64,000 nt of DNA from CALBTQ01 sp036725605 (GCA_036725605.1 DAIMDW010000018.1:1-64000); one strand, 5' to 3'; numbered from the stretch's first letter, positions 47,491-57,060 are shown. Numbers and translations: made by a program. Notes: generated by a model from the sequence alone, not told the origin.

Positions 47491-48945
47491 TTACAAAATG
47501 TACCGGGACAAATCCTCGTCTTTGATGATGTCGGTCAGCGCCTGATCGACGAACTTCGCGTCGACCTTCACCGTTTTGCCGCTCATCGCCGGCGCGTTGA
47601 AACTCACTTCGTCCAGCATCCGTTCCATGATCGTGGCCAGGCGGCGCGCGCCGATGTTCTCCATCTTGTTGTTCACCTGCGCGGCCAACTCGGCGATGCG
47701 CTTCACACCGTCGGCGCTGTACTTGAGCTTGACGCCCTCGGTCGCCAGCAGCGCCTCGTACTGCTTGGTCAGCGCGTTGTCCGGCTCGGTCAGGATGCGC
47801 ACGAAAGCATCGACCGACAGGCTCTTGAGCTCGACGCGAATCGGGAAACGCCCTTGCAGTTCCGGAATCAGGTCCGCCGGCTTGGCCACGTTGAACGCGC
47901 CCGCCGCGACGAACAGAATGTGATCGGTGTTGACCATGCCGTGCTTGGTCGTCACCGTGCTGCCCTCGACGATCGGCAGCAGATCGCGCTGCACGCCTTC
48001 GCGGCTGACGTCCGGCCCGTGCGCCGACTCGCGGCCGGCGATTTTATCGATCTCGTCCAAAAAGACAATCCCCGACTGCTCGACGCGCCGCAGCGCCTCG
48101 GCCTGGATCTTCTCCATGTCGATCAGCCGCTGGGCCTCGCCGCGTTCGAAGAGGCGTAGCGCCTCGGCGACCTTCACCTTCTGCTTTTTGGTTTTGCGCG
48201 GGAACAGGTTGCCGAACATGTCCTTGAAGTTGATGTCCATCTCCTCGAGGCCGGAGCCGGAGAAAATTTCGATCATCGGCATCTTGGAATGGTCGGGCAG
48301 TTCCATTTCGACTTCGCGCTCGTCGAGCTTGCCGTCCAGCAGCATCTGGCGGAATTTTTCGCGCGTGCGCTGGTAGCTGCGCTCCTCGTCGTGCGTCTGG
48401 TCGGCCGGCACGAAGACGAAGGTTTCGCCGACGACCTCGTCGGACTCGTTTTTCTCCTCGCCCTCTTCGTAAGCGACGGCCGTTTCGACCGGCGGCTTCT
48501 TTTTCGGCGGCTGCGGCAGCAGGCGATCGAGCACCTTTTCGATGGCGTTGAGCCGCGCCTGTTCGGCCACGCGCTCCTCGTGCTCGCGGCGCACCTGGGC
48601 GATGCCGATTTCGGTCAGGTCGCGGATCATGCTCTCCACGTCGCGGCCCACGTAGCCGACCTCGGTGAACTTGCTCGCCTCGACCTTGAGAAACGGCGCG
48701 CCCACCAGCCGGGCCAGCCGGCGCGCGATTTCGGTTTTGCCCACGCCGGTCGGACCGATCATGATGATGTTCTTCGGATAGATCTCGTCGCGCAGCGGTT
48801 CGTCGATCTGCCGGCGGCGCCAGCGATTGCGCACGGCGATGGCCACGGCGCGCTTGGCGTCCTTCTGCTCGATGATATAGCGGTCCAGTTCCTCGACGAT
48901 CCGGCGCGGGGTCATGTTGTCTTCAAAAATTTCCGGGTGTTCCAT
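47491..48945 (-). CDS. hslU: ATP-dependent protease ATPase subunit HslU
   Basis: The 484-residue AAA+ unfoldase of the HslUV protease. It starts with MTPRRIVEELDRYIIEQKDA (a few residues in), has Walker A GPTGVGKTEIARRLARL, the pore loop GYVGRD, an inserted I-domain rich in charge, Walker B GIVFLDEIDKIAGRE, sensor RFPIRVEL and the C-terminal tail EDLSRYIL that docks into HslV. Directly follows hslV by nine bases. Confidence 0.97.
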   Translation of the reverse strand: MEHPEIFEDNMTPRRIVEELDRYIIEQKDAKRAVAIAVRNRWRRRQIDEPLRDEIYPKNIIMIGPTGVGKTEIARRLARLVGAPFLKVEASKFTEVGYVGRDVESMIRDLTEIGIAQVRREHEERVAEQARLNAIEKVLDRLLPQPPKKKPPVETAVAYEEGEEKNESDEVVGETFVFVPADQTHDEERSYQRTREKFRQMLLDGKLDEREVEMELPDHSKMPMIEIFSGSGLEEMDINFKDMFGNLFPRKTKKQKVKVAEALRLFERGEAQRLIDMEKIQAEALRRVEQSGIVFLDEIDKIAGRESAHGPDVSREGVQRDLLPIVEGSTVTTKHGMVNTDHILFVAAGAFNVAKPADLIPELQGRFPIRVELKSLSVDAFVRILTEPDNALTKQYEALLATEGVKLKYSADGVKRIAELAAQVNNKMENIGARRLATIMERMLDEVSFNAPAMSGKTVKVDAKFVDQALTDIIKDEDLSRYIL

Positions 48946-48954
48946 AATGTGTTC

Positions 48955-49491
48955 CTACAGTTCGTCAACGACGATGTGGTCGTTGGTGTAGATGCAGATT
49001 TGCGCGGCGATCTTCATCGCTTCCTCGGCGATGCGTCGCGGTGGAAACTTGGTGTGCTCGACCATCGCCTTGGCCGCCGCCTGCGCGTAGGGCCCGCCCG
49101 AGCCGATGGCGATGACGCCGTCGTCGGGTTCGATCACGTCGCCGCTGCCGCTGACCAGCAGCGTGATGTCCTTGTCGGCGACGATCATCAGCGCTTCGAG
49201 CCGGCGCAGGATCTTGTCGGTGCGCCAGTCCTTGGCCAGTTCGACCGCCGCGCGCATCAGGTTGCCGTTGTACTGCTCCAGCTTGCTTTCGAAACGGTCG
49301 AACAGGTGAAACGCGTCGGCCGCCGCGCCCGCGAAACCGGCGAGCACTTTGTCCTTGCCCAACCGACGCACCTTGCGCGCGCCGTGCTTCATCACCGTGT
49401 TGCCCAGCGTGACCTGGCCGTCGCCGGCCATGGCGATTTTACCGCCGCGGCGAACGGCGACGATCGTCGTGGCGTGAAATTGTTCCATCAT
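48955..49491 (-). CDS. hslV: ATP-dependent protease catalytic subunit HslV
   Basis: The 178-residue N-terminal-threonine peptidase of HslUV. It begins with a short propeptide (MMEQFHA) before the expected catalytic Thr8 in TTIVAVRRGGKIAMAGDGQV; family marks include GFAGAAADAF and IGSGGPYAQAAA. Some relatives start directly MTT, others have a similar propeptide. The ATG overlaps the xerC stop (ATGA) and has GGAGAA upstream. Confidence 0.96.
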   Translation of the reverse strand: MMEQFHATTIVAVRRGGKIAMAGDGQVTLGNTVMKHGARKVRRLGKDKVLAGFAGAAADAFHLFDRFESKLEQYNGNLMRAAVELAKDWRTDKILRRLEALMIVADKDITLLVSGSGDVIEPDDGVIAIGSGGPYAQAAAKAMVEHTKFPPRRIAEEAMKIAAQICIYTNDHIVVDEL

Positions 49492-50441
49492 GATTTCTCC
49501 TTTTTCGTGCGGGCCCGCCGGCCGCGCGGATGCGCTTTTTCGTACACGGCCAGCAGCCGATCGGCGGTCACGTGCGTGTACTGCTGCGTCGTGGACAGGC
49601 TTTCGTGACCGAGCATCTCCTGCACCTCGCGCAGGTTCGCACCCGACTCGAGCAGGTGCGTGGCGAAGGAATGCCGCAAGGTATGCGGCGAAGCCTTATG
49701 CCCGATGCCCGCCGCCAGCCGCGCCCGCCCGACGATTTTCTGTATCGTTCGGACACTCAGGGGCTTGTTTTGGTTGCCCAGAAACAGCGGACTGTCGTCC
49801 ACCAGATCGTAGGTTTGGCGCCGCTCGGCCCGCGTGGCGTCGATGTAGGCGGCCATCGCCTCGGCCGCCTTCGCGCCCACGCCGACCAGCCGATCTTTAT
49901 TTCCCTTGCCGTGTACGTGGATCGTGCCGATCTCACGCTCCCAATCGCCGACCGTCGCCGCCGCCAGCTCGCTGACCCGGCAACCGGTCGAGTAGTACAT
50001 CTCCAAAACGGCCCGGTCGCGCAGGACATGAACGGGATTGTCGTCCACCCGCGCTTCGACCAACGCGGACGCTTCGGCGACCGTCAGCGTGGCGGCCAGG
50101 CGCTTTTCCTTCTTCGGCGAGCGCACCTGGGTGGCCGGATTGGCCTCGATCAGGCCGCGCCGGCGCAGAAATTTGAAAAAAGCCCTCAACGACGCCAACT
50201 TACGGGCGATCGTCGCCTTGGCTTTGTCGCCGGTCAACGAAGCGAGAAAGGCACGCAATTCCAGTTTGGTCACCAGCGCCGGATCGATCATACCGTCGCG
50301 CACACAGACCTCGTGTTCACGGCAGAAAGCGAAAAATTGCTCGATATCACGCAGATAGGCATCCACCGAACGAGGCGATAAATTTCGCTCGAACCGCATG
50401 TGTTCGCGGAACGCATCGACGAGTTTCGTCTGATTATCCAA
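49488..50441 (-). CDS. xerC: Tyrosine recombinase XerC
   Basis: Site-specific recombinase expected to resolve chromosome dimers at dif with XerD. SAM-like N-terminal domain (AFREHMRFERNLSPRSVDAY), then the catalytic domain with Arg in STGCRVSELAA, Lys in HGKGNKDR, HxxR in SPHTLRHSFATHLLESG, His in MLGHESLSTTQQYTHV and the Tyr nucleophile in the same block. The TTG at 50441 lies six bases after GGAG and gives 317 residues; a GTG at 50474 would add 11 residues but has no ribosome binding site. The position before hslVU is the same as in Bacillus (codV-clpQ-clpY). Confidence 0.94.
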   Translation of the reverse strand: MDNQTKLVDAFREHMRFERNLSPRSVDAYLRDIEQFFAFCREHEVCVRDGMIDPALVTKLELRAFLASLTGDKAKATIARKLASLRAFFKFLRRRGLIEANPATQVRSPKKEKRLAATLTVAEASALVEARVDDNPVHVLRDRAVLEMYYSTGCRVSELAAATVGDWEREIGTIHVHGKGNKDRLVGVGAKAAEAMAAYIDATRAERRQTYDLVDDSPLFLGNQNKPLSVRTIQKIVGRARLAAGIGHKASPHTLRHSFATHLLESGANLREVQEMLGHESLSTTQQYTHVTADRLLAVYEKAHPRGRRARTKKEKS

Positions 50442-50511
50442 TGATACTCCAGGGCTGTCTCGTAAACCGCTCACAAGCTAAAGCCGTAACCGGACAGTGT
50501 CAATAAACATA

Positions 50512-50541
50512 TTGCATTTCAAATATTATTCTTGCTATGGT
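50512..50541 (+). promoter_or_regulatory. Candidate promoter for the gene at 50589
   Basis: TTGCAT and TATGGT separated by 18 bases in an AT-rich stretch; both match four or more consensus positions. It starts in the xerC leader and points towards the inserted plus-strand gene. Confidence 0.5.
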
Positions 50542-50588
50542 GAAAGAAAAAAGCCTTGCAGGAAAACGAATTAGGGGAGGATGAAAAA

Positions 50589-50981
50589 ATGAACAACGTC
50601 GTTGTGCACTATCGGAATGGGAGCATTATCAAAGGCACAACCAATGACATTCACAAAGCCAAACCGATGTTCCACCTGGCGATTCTCAACTCCAAAGAAC
50701 AACCGAAACTGGTCAACGTCGACGAGCTCAAGGCCGTGTTTTTCGTTCGCTCCTTCGAGGGCGAAGTCCAGGGCGGCTTCGGTCACCTTCGCGATGGTGA
50801 GAAGCAGAGCGCCTACGGACGCAAGGCGGAATTGCTGTTCAAGGACGGCGAAAAGGTTACCGGTTACGTCCAGGCTTACCACGAGAACGAGCCGATGATC
50901 ATGCTCGTGCCCGAACGGTTGCAAAACAACTATCGCATCTACGTGAATCGCACCGATGTGAAAAACATCTACTGGCTGTAG
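50589..50981 (+). CDS. Small conserved-looking protein, DUF6982-like
   Basis: A 130-residue soluble protein made of two similar beta-rich halves: NVVVHYRNGSIIKGTTND and AELLFKDGEKVTGYVQAY, each a YxxGxxxxGxxxxx-type hairpin. The overall pattern recalls DUF6982-like proteins, some of which accompany PilZ or signalling domains, but I cannot confirm it. A strong GGGGAGG and an upstream promoter-like pair suggest good expression. It is the only plus-strand gene in a minus-strand housekeeping run, wedged between xerC (divergent) and trmFO (convergent, one base between the stops). Confidence 0.75.
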   Translation: MNNVVVHYRNGSIIKGTTNDIHKAKPMFHLAILNSKEQPKLVNVDELKAVFFVRSFEGEVQGGFGHLRDGEKQSAYGRKAELLFKDGEKVTGYVQAYHENEPMIMLVPERLQNNYRIYVNRTDVKNIYWL

Positions 50982-50982
50982 G

Positions 50983-52275
50983 TCAGCCCAACCACTCGCG
51001 CAACGCACGTATCGCGGCGGCGTGCATCGCCTCTTTGCGGGCGGCGCGGCCCATCTTGCCTTCGGGGCTCGGCAGCAGGCCGAAATTGGCGTTCATCGGC
51101 TCGATGGGCTGTCGTTCGCTCGTCGTTACGTAATGCAACAACGCGCCGATCATCGTGTCGGCCGGCGGTAACGACGGCGCGCGCCCGGCCAGCTCGTCGG
51201 CGGTGAAACGCGCGGCCAGCAGGCCCATCGCGGCGCTTTCCAGGTAGCCTTCCACCCCGGTGATCTGCCCGGCGACGCGCACGCCCGGTTTGTTGCGCAA
51301 GGCCAGCGAGGCGTCGAGCACGCGCGGCCCGTCGAGGTACGTGTTGCGGTGGATAACCCCGTAACGCAGCAGGCGCAGCCCGGCGAGTCCCGGCAGCAGA
51401 CGCAGGACCTCGCGTTGCGCGGCGAAGGTCATGCGCGTCTGGAAACCGACGAGGTTCCAGGCGTCGCCGGCGACATCCTCGCGGCGCAGCTGCACCACCG
51501 CGTAAGGGCGTCGGTCGGTGCGCGGATCGGTCAACCCCACCGGGCGCATCGGGCCGAAGCGCAGCGTGTCGACGCCGCGCCGGGCGATCTGCTCGATGGG
51601 CATGCAGCCCTCGAACACGCGCGCGTCCTCGAACTCGTGCGGCGTGACCAGCTCGGCGTTCATCAGCGCCCGGTAAAACGCGTCGTACTCGTCCTTGTCG
51701 AGCGGGCAGTTGAGGTAGTCGCCCTCGCCCTCGCCGCGCCGGTCGGCGGAAAAAACAATCGTGCGGTCGATCGACGCACCGTCGACGATCGGGCTGGTGG
51801 CGTCGTAAAAATGCAGATGATCCGTACCGGCGATCCGGGCCAGTTCGCGGGCGAGATTGTCGGTGGTCAGCGGTCCGGTCGCGACGATCACCGGGGCGTC
51901 GGGCAGCGCCTCGACCTCTCGCCGGATCAACTCGATGTTCGGCTCGGCCTCGATCGCCTCGGTCACCGCTTGGGCGAAGCGTTCGCGGTCGACGGCCACC
52001 GCCTTGCCCGCCGGCACCGCATGGGCGCGCGCCAGGCGTTCGATGAGGCTGTCGCAGGCCTGCATTTCGGCAAACAGCACGCCCTTGCCGGTGCCCACGG
52101 CGTTGGATCCCAGGCTGTTGGAGCAAACCAGCTCGGCCAGATGCGCACTCGTGTGCGCGGGCGTGGGGGTTTGCGGACGGGCCTCGAGCAACCGGACGCG
52201 CAGGCCGCGGCGGGCAAGTTGAAACGCCGCTTCCGCGCCGGCCAGCCCGCCGCCGATCACCCGGACGAAGTTCAC
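50983..52275 (-). CDS. trmFO: Folate/FAD-dependent tRNA m5U54 methyltransferase TrmFO
   Basis: Methylates U54 of tRNA using methylenetetrahydrofolate and FAD. The 430 residues begin FVRVIGGGLAGAEAAFQLAR, the FAD motif, followed by AELVCSNSLGSNAVGTGKG with the first conserved cysteine, LNCPLDKDEYDAF and the later FEGCMPIEQIARRG with the second, then GQITGVEGYLESAAMGLLAA. GTG start, five bases to topA. Slightly shorter than many relatives but all expected blocks are present. Confidence 0.95.
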   Translation of the reverse strand: MNFVRVIGGGLAGAEAAFQLARRGLRVRLLEARPQTPTPAHTSAHLAELVCSNSLGSNAVGTGKGVLFAEMQACDSLIERLARAHAVPAGKAVAVDRERFAQAVTEAIEAEPNIELIRREVEALPDAPVIVATGPLTTDNLARELARIAGTDHLHFYDATSPIVDGASIDRTIVFSADRRGEGEGDYLNCPLDKDEYDAFYRALMNAELVTPHEFEDARVFEGCMPIEQIARRGVDTLRFGPMRPVGLTDPRTDRRPYAVVQLRREDVAGDAWNLVGFQTRMTFAAQREVLRLLPGLAGLRLLRYGVIHRNTYLDGPRVLDASLALRNKPGVRVAGQITGVEGYLESAAMGLLAARFTADELAGRAPSLPPADTMIGALLHYVTTSERQPIEPMNANFGLLPSPEGKMGRAARKEAMHAAAIRALREWLG

Positions 52276-52279
52276 CGGC

Positions 52280-54754
52280 TCATTCCTCGGCGGTGTCCGA
52301 CGTCGCGCCCTCGTTCTCGACGACCTCGTAGTTGCATTCGCGGTTCGGGCAACTCAGGACGGTCTTTTCGCCGCTCTTGCGCCGCAGCAGGAAATGGTTG
52401 TCGCACTGCGGGCAATGACGGTCGACCGGCTCGGCCCGGAAGGTCACGCGGCACTTCGGATAATTCGCGCAGCCCCAGAACACGCCGCGCGGTCCGCTCT
52501 TTTCCTGCAGCGTGCCGTCGCAGCCTTCCTTCGGGCATTTGACGCCCGTGTCGAAGGCGAGCGTGCCTTTGCACTTCGGGTACTTTTTGCAGGAATAGAA
52601 GCGGCTGCCCTTGCGGCTGTATTTGAGGACCATCGGACCGCCGCAGGTGGGGCAGATCTTGTCGCTTTCCTCGGCCGGACGCACGGCGGCGGCTTTTTCC
52701 TTGAGGCTGACGATGTTCTTGCACTTCGGATAGGCGCTGCAGGCCAGGAAGGGCCCGAAGCGGCCGGTTTTCTTGATCATCGGTGCGCCGCATTTGTCGC
52801 AGGTGGCCTCCACCTGTTCCTCGACGGCCACGATCACCTTGCCTTCCTCGTCGCGCGAATAGTTTTTCGTGTTGCGGCAATCGGGGTAATTCGAGCAGGC
52901 CAGGAACGAGCCGTTGCGGCCGTGCTTGATGACCATCGCCGACCCGCACTTTTCGCATTTGATGTCGGTGGTCTCGCCCTCGCGCTTGAGGTTGGCCATT
53001 TCCTCGCCGGCCTTCTCCAGATCGACCAGGAACGACTTCCAAAAATCGGCGAGCAGCTTGTGCCAGTCGACGCGGCCTTCCTCGACCTCGTCGAGCTGCG
53101 TTTCCATGTTCGCGGTGAACGAAACGTTGAGCACGTCGGGGAACGAGCCGATCAGCAACCGCGTCACCGAGCGGCCCAGGTCGGTCGGACGCAGCCCGCC
53201 TTTGACGATCTTCGCGCCCTCTTCCTTTTCCTCGGCCTGATCCTTTTTCGCGGTGCCTTTGACCTTCTCGACGTATTTCTTTTCGAGGATCGTGGCCAGA
53301 ATCGCCGCGTAGGTCGACGGCCGGCCGATGCCCTGCTCCTCCAGCTCCTTGATCAGCGTGGCTTCGGTGAAGCGCGCCGGCGGCTGGGTGAATTTCTGCT
53401 GTTGATCGATTTTCTCGCCGCGCAGTTCCTGCTTGGCGCTCAGCGGCGGCAGCTTGGAGCTGGGGGTGTCGCCGTTTTCGTTTTCCTCGTCGTCGCGCAT
53501 CGCCGCCAGATGGCCGGGGAACACCTCTTTCTGCTCGCTGGTGGTCAGGCGGTACGGACCGTTGGCGATCTGCACGGTCAGGACTTCGAACTCGGCCGGG
53601 TTCATCTGGCTGGCGACGAAGCGCTTCCAGATCAACTCGTAAACCTTCAACTGCGGCCCGGTCAGCTTGCCCTTGAGGCTCTCGGGCGGCAGCGCCAGAT
53701 CGGTGGGCCGGATGGCCTCGTGCGCTTCCTGCGCGCCCTTGCGGCTGCTGTACACCGGCGGTTTGGCCGGCAGATACTCGTCGCCGTAAGCGCGGCTGAT
53801 ATACGCGGCGGCGGCCTGTTGCGCGTCGGCGGCGATGCGTACCGAGTCGGTGCGCATGTAGGTGATCAAACCCTGCGGACCTTCGCCGGTGACGTCGATG
53901 CCTTCGTACAACTGCTGCGCCAGGCGCATGATCTGACTGGGGCTCATGCGCAGGCGGCGGCTGGCGACCTGCTGCAGCGTGCTGGTGATGAACGGCGGCA
54001 GCGGCCGTTTTTTCTGCTGCTTGCGGTTGATCGCGTCGACAACGTACTTGCCCGCATCCAGCTCGGCGGCGATCGCCGCGGCCTGCTCGGCGTTGGTCAC
54101 CGACAGCTTCTTGCCGTCCTTCGTGCCGACCTTGGCGGTGAAGACCGGCGGGGCGTCGGCGCGCAGATCGACGTACAGTTCCCAGTATTCCTGCGGCTTG
54201 AACTTTTCGATTTCCTCTTCGCGCTCGACGACCAGCCGCACGGCGACCGACTGCACGCGCCCGGCCGACAAGCCGCGCTTCACCTTTTTCCACAGCAGCG
54301 GGGAGAGCTTGTAGCCGACGAGCCGATCGAGAATGCGCCGCGCCTGCTGGCTGTAGAATTTGTTCCGGTCCAGTTCGGTCGGATGCTCGAGCGCTTCGAG
54401 CACGGCGCGCTTGGTGATTTCGTTGAAGCTGATGCGGTGCACCGGCTTATCTTTAATGTTCAACGACTGCGCGATGTGCCAGGCGATGGCCTCGCCCTCG
54501 CGGTCGGGGTCGGGGGCCAGCAGCACGGCGTCGGCTTTGCCCGCGGCGGTTTTCAGTTCGCGCAGGACCTTTTCCTTGCCTTTGATGGTCACGTATTTGG
54601 GCGCGAAATCCTGCTCGATATCCACGCCCAGCTCGCTGGCCGGCAGATCGCGCACGTGGCCGACCGAGGCTTTCACTTGAAAATCGCGGCCCAGGTATTT
54701 CCCAATGGTTTTCGCTTTGCTTGGCGACTCGACGATGACCAGTGTCTGACTCAT
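52280..54754 (-). CDS. topA: DNA topoisomerase I
   Basis: Relaxes negative supercoils by single-strand passage. The 824 residues begin with a TOPRIM domain (LVIVESPSKAKTIGKYLG ... PDPDREGEAIAWHIAQ), the gate domains, and the active-site Tyr near 296 in GLITYMRTDSVRI. The C-terminal part has five zinc-ribbon-like repeats, each with four Cys (for example CEKCGSAM ... CSNYPDC, CDKCGAPM ... CSAYPKC, CPTCGGPM, CPKEGCDG, CPQCDNHF), which bind single-stranded DNA. GGAGGT before the ATG overlaps the dprA stop (TAATG). Confidence 0.97.
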   Translation of the reverse strand: MSQTLVIVESPSKAKTIGKYLGRDFQVKASVGHVRDLPASELGVDIEQDFAPKYVTIKGKEKVLRELKTAAGKADAVLLAPDPDREGEAIAWHIAQSLNIKDKPVHRISFNEITKRAVLEALEHPTELDRNKFYSQQARRILDRLVGYKLSPLLWKKVKRGLSAGRVQSVAVRLVVEREEEIEKFKPQEYWELYVDLRADAPPVFTAKVGTKDGKKLSVTNAEQAAAIAAELDAGKYVVDAINRKQQKKRPLPPFITSTLQQVASRRLRMSPSQIMRLAQQLYEGIDVTGEGPQGLITYMRTDSVRIAADAQQAAAAYISRAYGDEYLPAKPPVYSSRKGAQEAHEAIRPTDLALPPESLKGKLTGPQLKVYELIWKRFVASQMNPAEFEVLTVQIANGPYRLTTSEQKEVFPGHLAAMRDDEENENGDTPSSKLPPLSAKQELRGEKIDQQQKFTQPPARFTEATLIKELEEQGIGRPSTYAAILATILEKKYVEKVKGTAKKDQAEEKEEGAKIVKGGLRPTDLGRSVTRLLIGSFPDVLNVSFTANMETQLDEVEEGRVDWHKLLADFWKSFLVDLEKAGEEMANLKREGETTDIKCEKCGSAMVIKHGRNGSFLACSNYPDCRNTKNYSRDEEGKVIVAVEEQVEATCDKCGAPMIKKTGRFGPFLACSAYPKCKNIVSLKEKAAAVRPAEESDKICPTCGGPMVLKYSRKGSRFYSCKKYPKCKGTLAFDTGVKCPKEGCDGTLQEKSGPRGVFWGCANYPKCRVTFRAEPVDRHCPQCDNHFLLRRKSGEKTVLSCPNRECNYEVVENEGATSDTAEE

Positions 54755-55863
54755 TAAACCTCCTGAGTGACGGCGTATCGATTACCCGGCAGCCTTCGCA
54801 CCCGACCCGCCAACTCCAGTTCCAACAGGGCCGCATTGACTTGGGCCGCACTCAATCCTGTTTTTACCGCCAGTTCGTCGGCATCGGCGTCCGCGCCGAC
54901 GAGCCGGTCCCAAATTTTTCCCGCGTCGCCCGGCGGCGGCGGCAATTGCGCGCGCATCGCCGTGGCGGCCTCGTCCTCGGCCTGGCCGCGGTTGAGATGC
55001 TCACCGAGCACCTCTTCGACCACGTCGAGAATCTCCAACAACGGCTTGGCCCCGTCGCGAATCAACCGGTTGACGCCGCGACTTTGCGCCCGGTCGATGC
55101 GTCCGGGCACGGCCAGCACCGTTTTCCCCTGCTCCATGGCCAGGCGCGCCGTAATCAACGCGCCGCTTTTCTCCCCCGCCTCGACCACCACGCAAGCCCG
55201 GCCGAGCCCGGCCAGCAGGCGGTTGCGGGCGGGGAAGCTGCCCCGCATCGGCGGGGTGCCCGGCGGCAGTTCGCCCAGCAACGCTCCGCCGTCAGCGACG
55301 ATCCGCTCAAAGAGCGTCACGTGCTCGGGCGGGTACGCGACATCCAGACCCGCGCCCAACACGGCGACGGTCGATCCGCCGGCGGCCATCGCGCCGCGAT
55401 GCGCCTGGGCGTCGATGCCGCGCGCGCCGCCGCTGACGGTGCAAATGCCGCTACGGCTCAACGCGGCTCCCAGGTGCTCGGCCACCTTCAACCCATAGGG
55501 CGTCGGTTGGCGCGTGCCGACCACGCTCGCGGCCAGCTCCGTCTTAATGTTAATGTCGCCGCGCACGAAAACCACCGGCGGCGGCGAGTACAGTGTGCGC
55601 AGGGCGGCCGGATACTCCGGATCGGTAAACGACAGCGCCCGCTGTCCGCTCGCGGCGACTTGTTCCTCCATGCGCTCGACCGGCGAAAAATCGCGAAATC
55701 CCGCCAACGCCTCGGCCTGTCGCGCCGACAATCCCAACTCCCGCAAGCGGGCGACGGATGCACCAAAGGCCCGTTCGGCTTCGGGGAATTCCGCCAGGAT
55801 TTTCCCGGCGGAGACGGAGCCGATCCCCGGCACGCAAAGCAGGGCCAAGTGGTAGCGCGACAT
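54754..55863 (-). CDS. dprA: DNA processing protein DprA
   Basis: Binds incoming single-stranded DNA and loads RecA during natural transformation; also conserved in non-competent bacteria. The 369 residues have an N-terminal SAM-like region (LCVPGIGSVSAGKILAEF), the Rossmann-like core with VVGTRQPTPYGLKVAE, SGGARGIDAQAHRGAM, VLGAGLDVAYPPEH, ARNRLLAGL, and a C-terminal winged-helix (DELAVKTGLSAAQVNAALLEL). Start at 55863 with GGGAG; the frame is open to 55968 and another ATG lies at 55875. Followed by topA with a one-base overlap. Confidence 0.94.
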   Translation of the reverse strand: MSRYHLALLCVPGIGSVSAGKILAEFPEAERAFGASVARLRELGLSARQAEALAGFRDFSPVERMEEQVAASGQRALSFTDPEYPAALRTLYSPPPVVFVRGDINIKTELAASVVGTRQPTPYGLKVAEHLGAALSRSGICTVSGGARGIDAQAHRGAMAAGGSTVAVLGAGLDVAYPPEHVTLFERIVADGGALLGELPPGTPPMRGSFPARNRLLAGLGRACVVVEAGEKSGALITARLAMEQGKTVLAVPGRIDRAQSRGVNRLIRDGAKPLLEILDVVEEVLGEHLNRGQAEDEAATAMRAQLPPPPGDAGKIWDRLVGADADADELAVKTGLSAAQVNAALLELELAGRVRRLPGNRYAVTQEV

Positions 55864-55950
55864 CCCGACTCCCATGTCGATTTGAGCCGTAAGGATAAAC
55901 ACTGCGCTTCGCCCTCTGTCAAGGGCGGTCGAACACTTTGTTAAATAAAT

Positions 55951-55978
55951 GAAAAAGGGACCGGCCAAGCCGGTCCCT
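55951..55978 (-). terminator. Terminator after the LysM protein gene
   Basis: Minus-strand reading: AGGGACCGGC pairs perfectly with GCCGGTCCCT around a three-base loop, followed by five T. It isolates the LysM/CpoB-like pair from dprA. Confidence 0.9.
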
Positions 55979-56002
55979 CGTGTGTATACGTCGTCGTGGG
56001 GT

Positions 56003-57046
56003 CTATTGCACGTCGCTGATCACGATGTCGCCGACCAGCATCGGGCGCGTGCCGTTGGTCACGAGCACCGTCGAATTTTTATCGCCCACGCGGATGACAA
56101 TGACGTTGCCGATTTTGTAGTTCGGCACGTTTTTCGGATCCGGGCTGCGGCGCCAGACCGAGAAGCTGTTGCCGACTTCCACACCTTGTTTCAGGCCCAG
56201 GTCGATGAACGCGACCATGTTGTAGGCCATGTTGAAATCGTCGTCGGCGTTGCTTTGGATGATCGTGCCGTTCAATTCGAGGTCGGTCATTTTCAGCGTA
56301 ATGCGCACCGGCGAACGATCCATGGACATCAGGCGGTCGCCGACGTGAATTTCCGAAACGGAGTTGATCAGCTTGCCGGTGTAGATGACCTTGCCGTTGG
56401 GCAACGTCGTCGAATCGACCGTCTCCACCTCGCCGACCAGGCGCACCAGGTAGCCCAGCGGATCGCGCTTGAAGGGGTGCATCACCTTTTTCTGCGTACG
56501 GAAAACGGTGAACACGTCGCCCAACTGCACGTTGGCCGTTTTGCGCATCTGGAAGTACACGAAATTGTCTTCGCGCAAAATGAGCTGTTTGTCGATGTTG
56601 TCGGTGATGCGTCCCGCGCCTTCAATTTCCTCGTCGCTGAGGATGTCGATTTCATCGATGCGCGTATCGTAACTGAAGGTCGTGTCGAAGGCGGCCATTT
56701 CCGGCGCGTCAAACAGGAAATCCGCATCGCGGCGCATCGGCGCTTCCTCGTAAACCACCATGCCCTGTTCCACGCGCACCTTGAGCGTCTGCCCCGGATA
56801 GATCCAGTGCGGATCGGCAATTTGCGGGTTCATTTCCCAGATCAACGGCCACTGCCAGGGGTCGTTGTAGAAACGCTGCCCCAGATCCCACAGCGTATCG
56901 CCCGATTCGACGTTGTATTCGATGATCTCCATTTTCTGGACGATATCCACCGGTTTCTTCGCCGGCGTGTCCGACCAGGCCATGGTCACCATACCCAACA
57001 AAGCCAGGGCGACGAGGAAAATGATGACGGTGCGGAAGTGTCTCAT
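56003..57046 (-). CDS. Exported LysM-domain protein
   Basis: A 347-residue periplasmic or cell-wall protein. After a signal peptide (VIIFLVALALLGMVTMAWS) comes one LysM domain around 40-95 (YNVESGDTLWDLGQRFYNDPWQWPLIWE split over the turn, PHWIYPGQTLKV), which binds peptidoglycan or related glycans. The rest is a long beta-rich region with repeated G-D-V/R turns (GDVFTVFRTQKKV, VGDRLMSMD, GNSFSVWRRSPD, VGDIVISD) like stacked small barrels. A perfect AGGAGGT precedes the ATG. It follows the CpoB-like gene by 14 bases, so both likely act in envelope maintenance. Confidence 0.85.
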   Translation of the reverse strand: MRHFRTVIIFLVALALLGMVTMAWSDTPAKKPVDIVQKMEIIEYNVESGDTLWDLGQRFYNDPWQWPLIWEMNPQIADPHWIYPGQTLKVRVEQGMVVYEEAPMRRDADFLFDAPEMAAFDTTFSYDTRIDEIDILSDEEIEGAGRITDNIDKQLILREDNFVYFQMRKTANVQLGDVFTVFRTQKKVMHPFKRDPLGYLVRLVGEVETVDSTTLPNGKVIYTGKLINSVSEIHVGDRLMSMDRSPVRITLKMTDLELNGTIIQSNADDDFNMAYNMVAFIDLGLKQGVEVGNSFSVWRRSPDPKNVPNYKIGNVIVIRVGDKNSTVLVTNGTRPMLVGDIVISDVQ

Positions 57047-57060
57047 GGAAAAAACCTCCT

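Noticed and set aside
52394..54757. 787-codon plus-strand frame opposite topA
   Set aside because: Antisense shadow; topA on the minus strand has all catalytic and zinc motifs.
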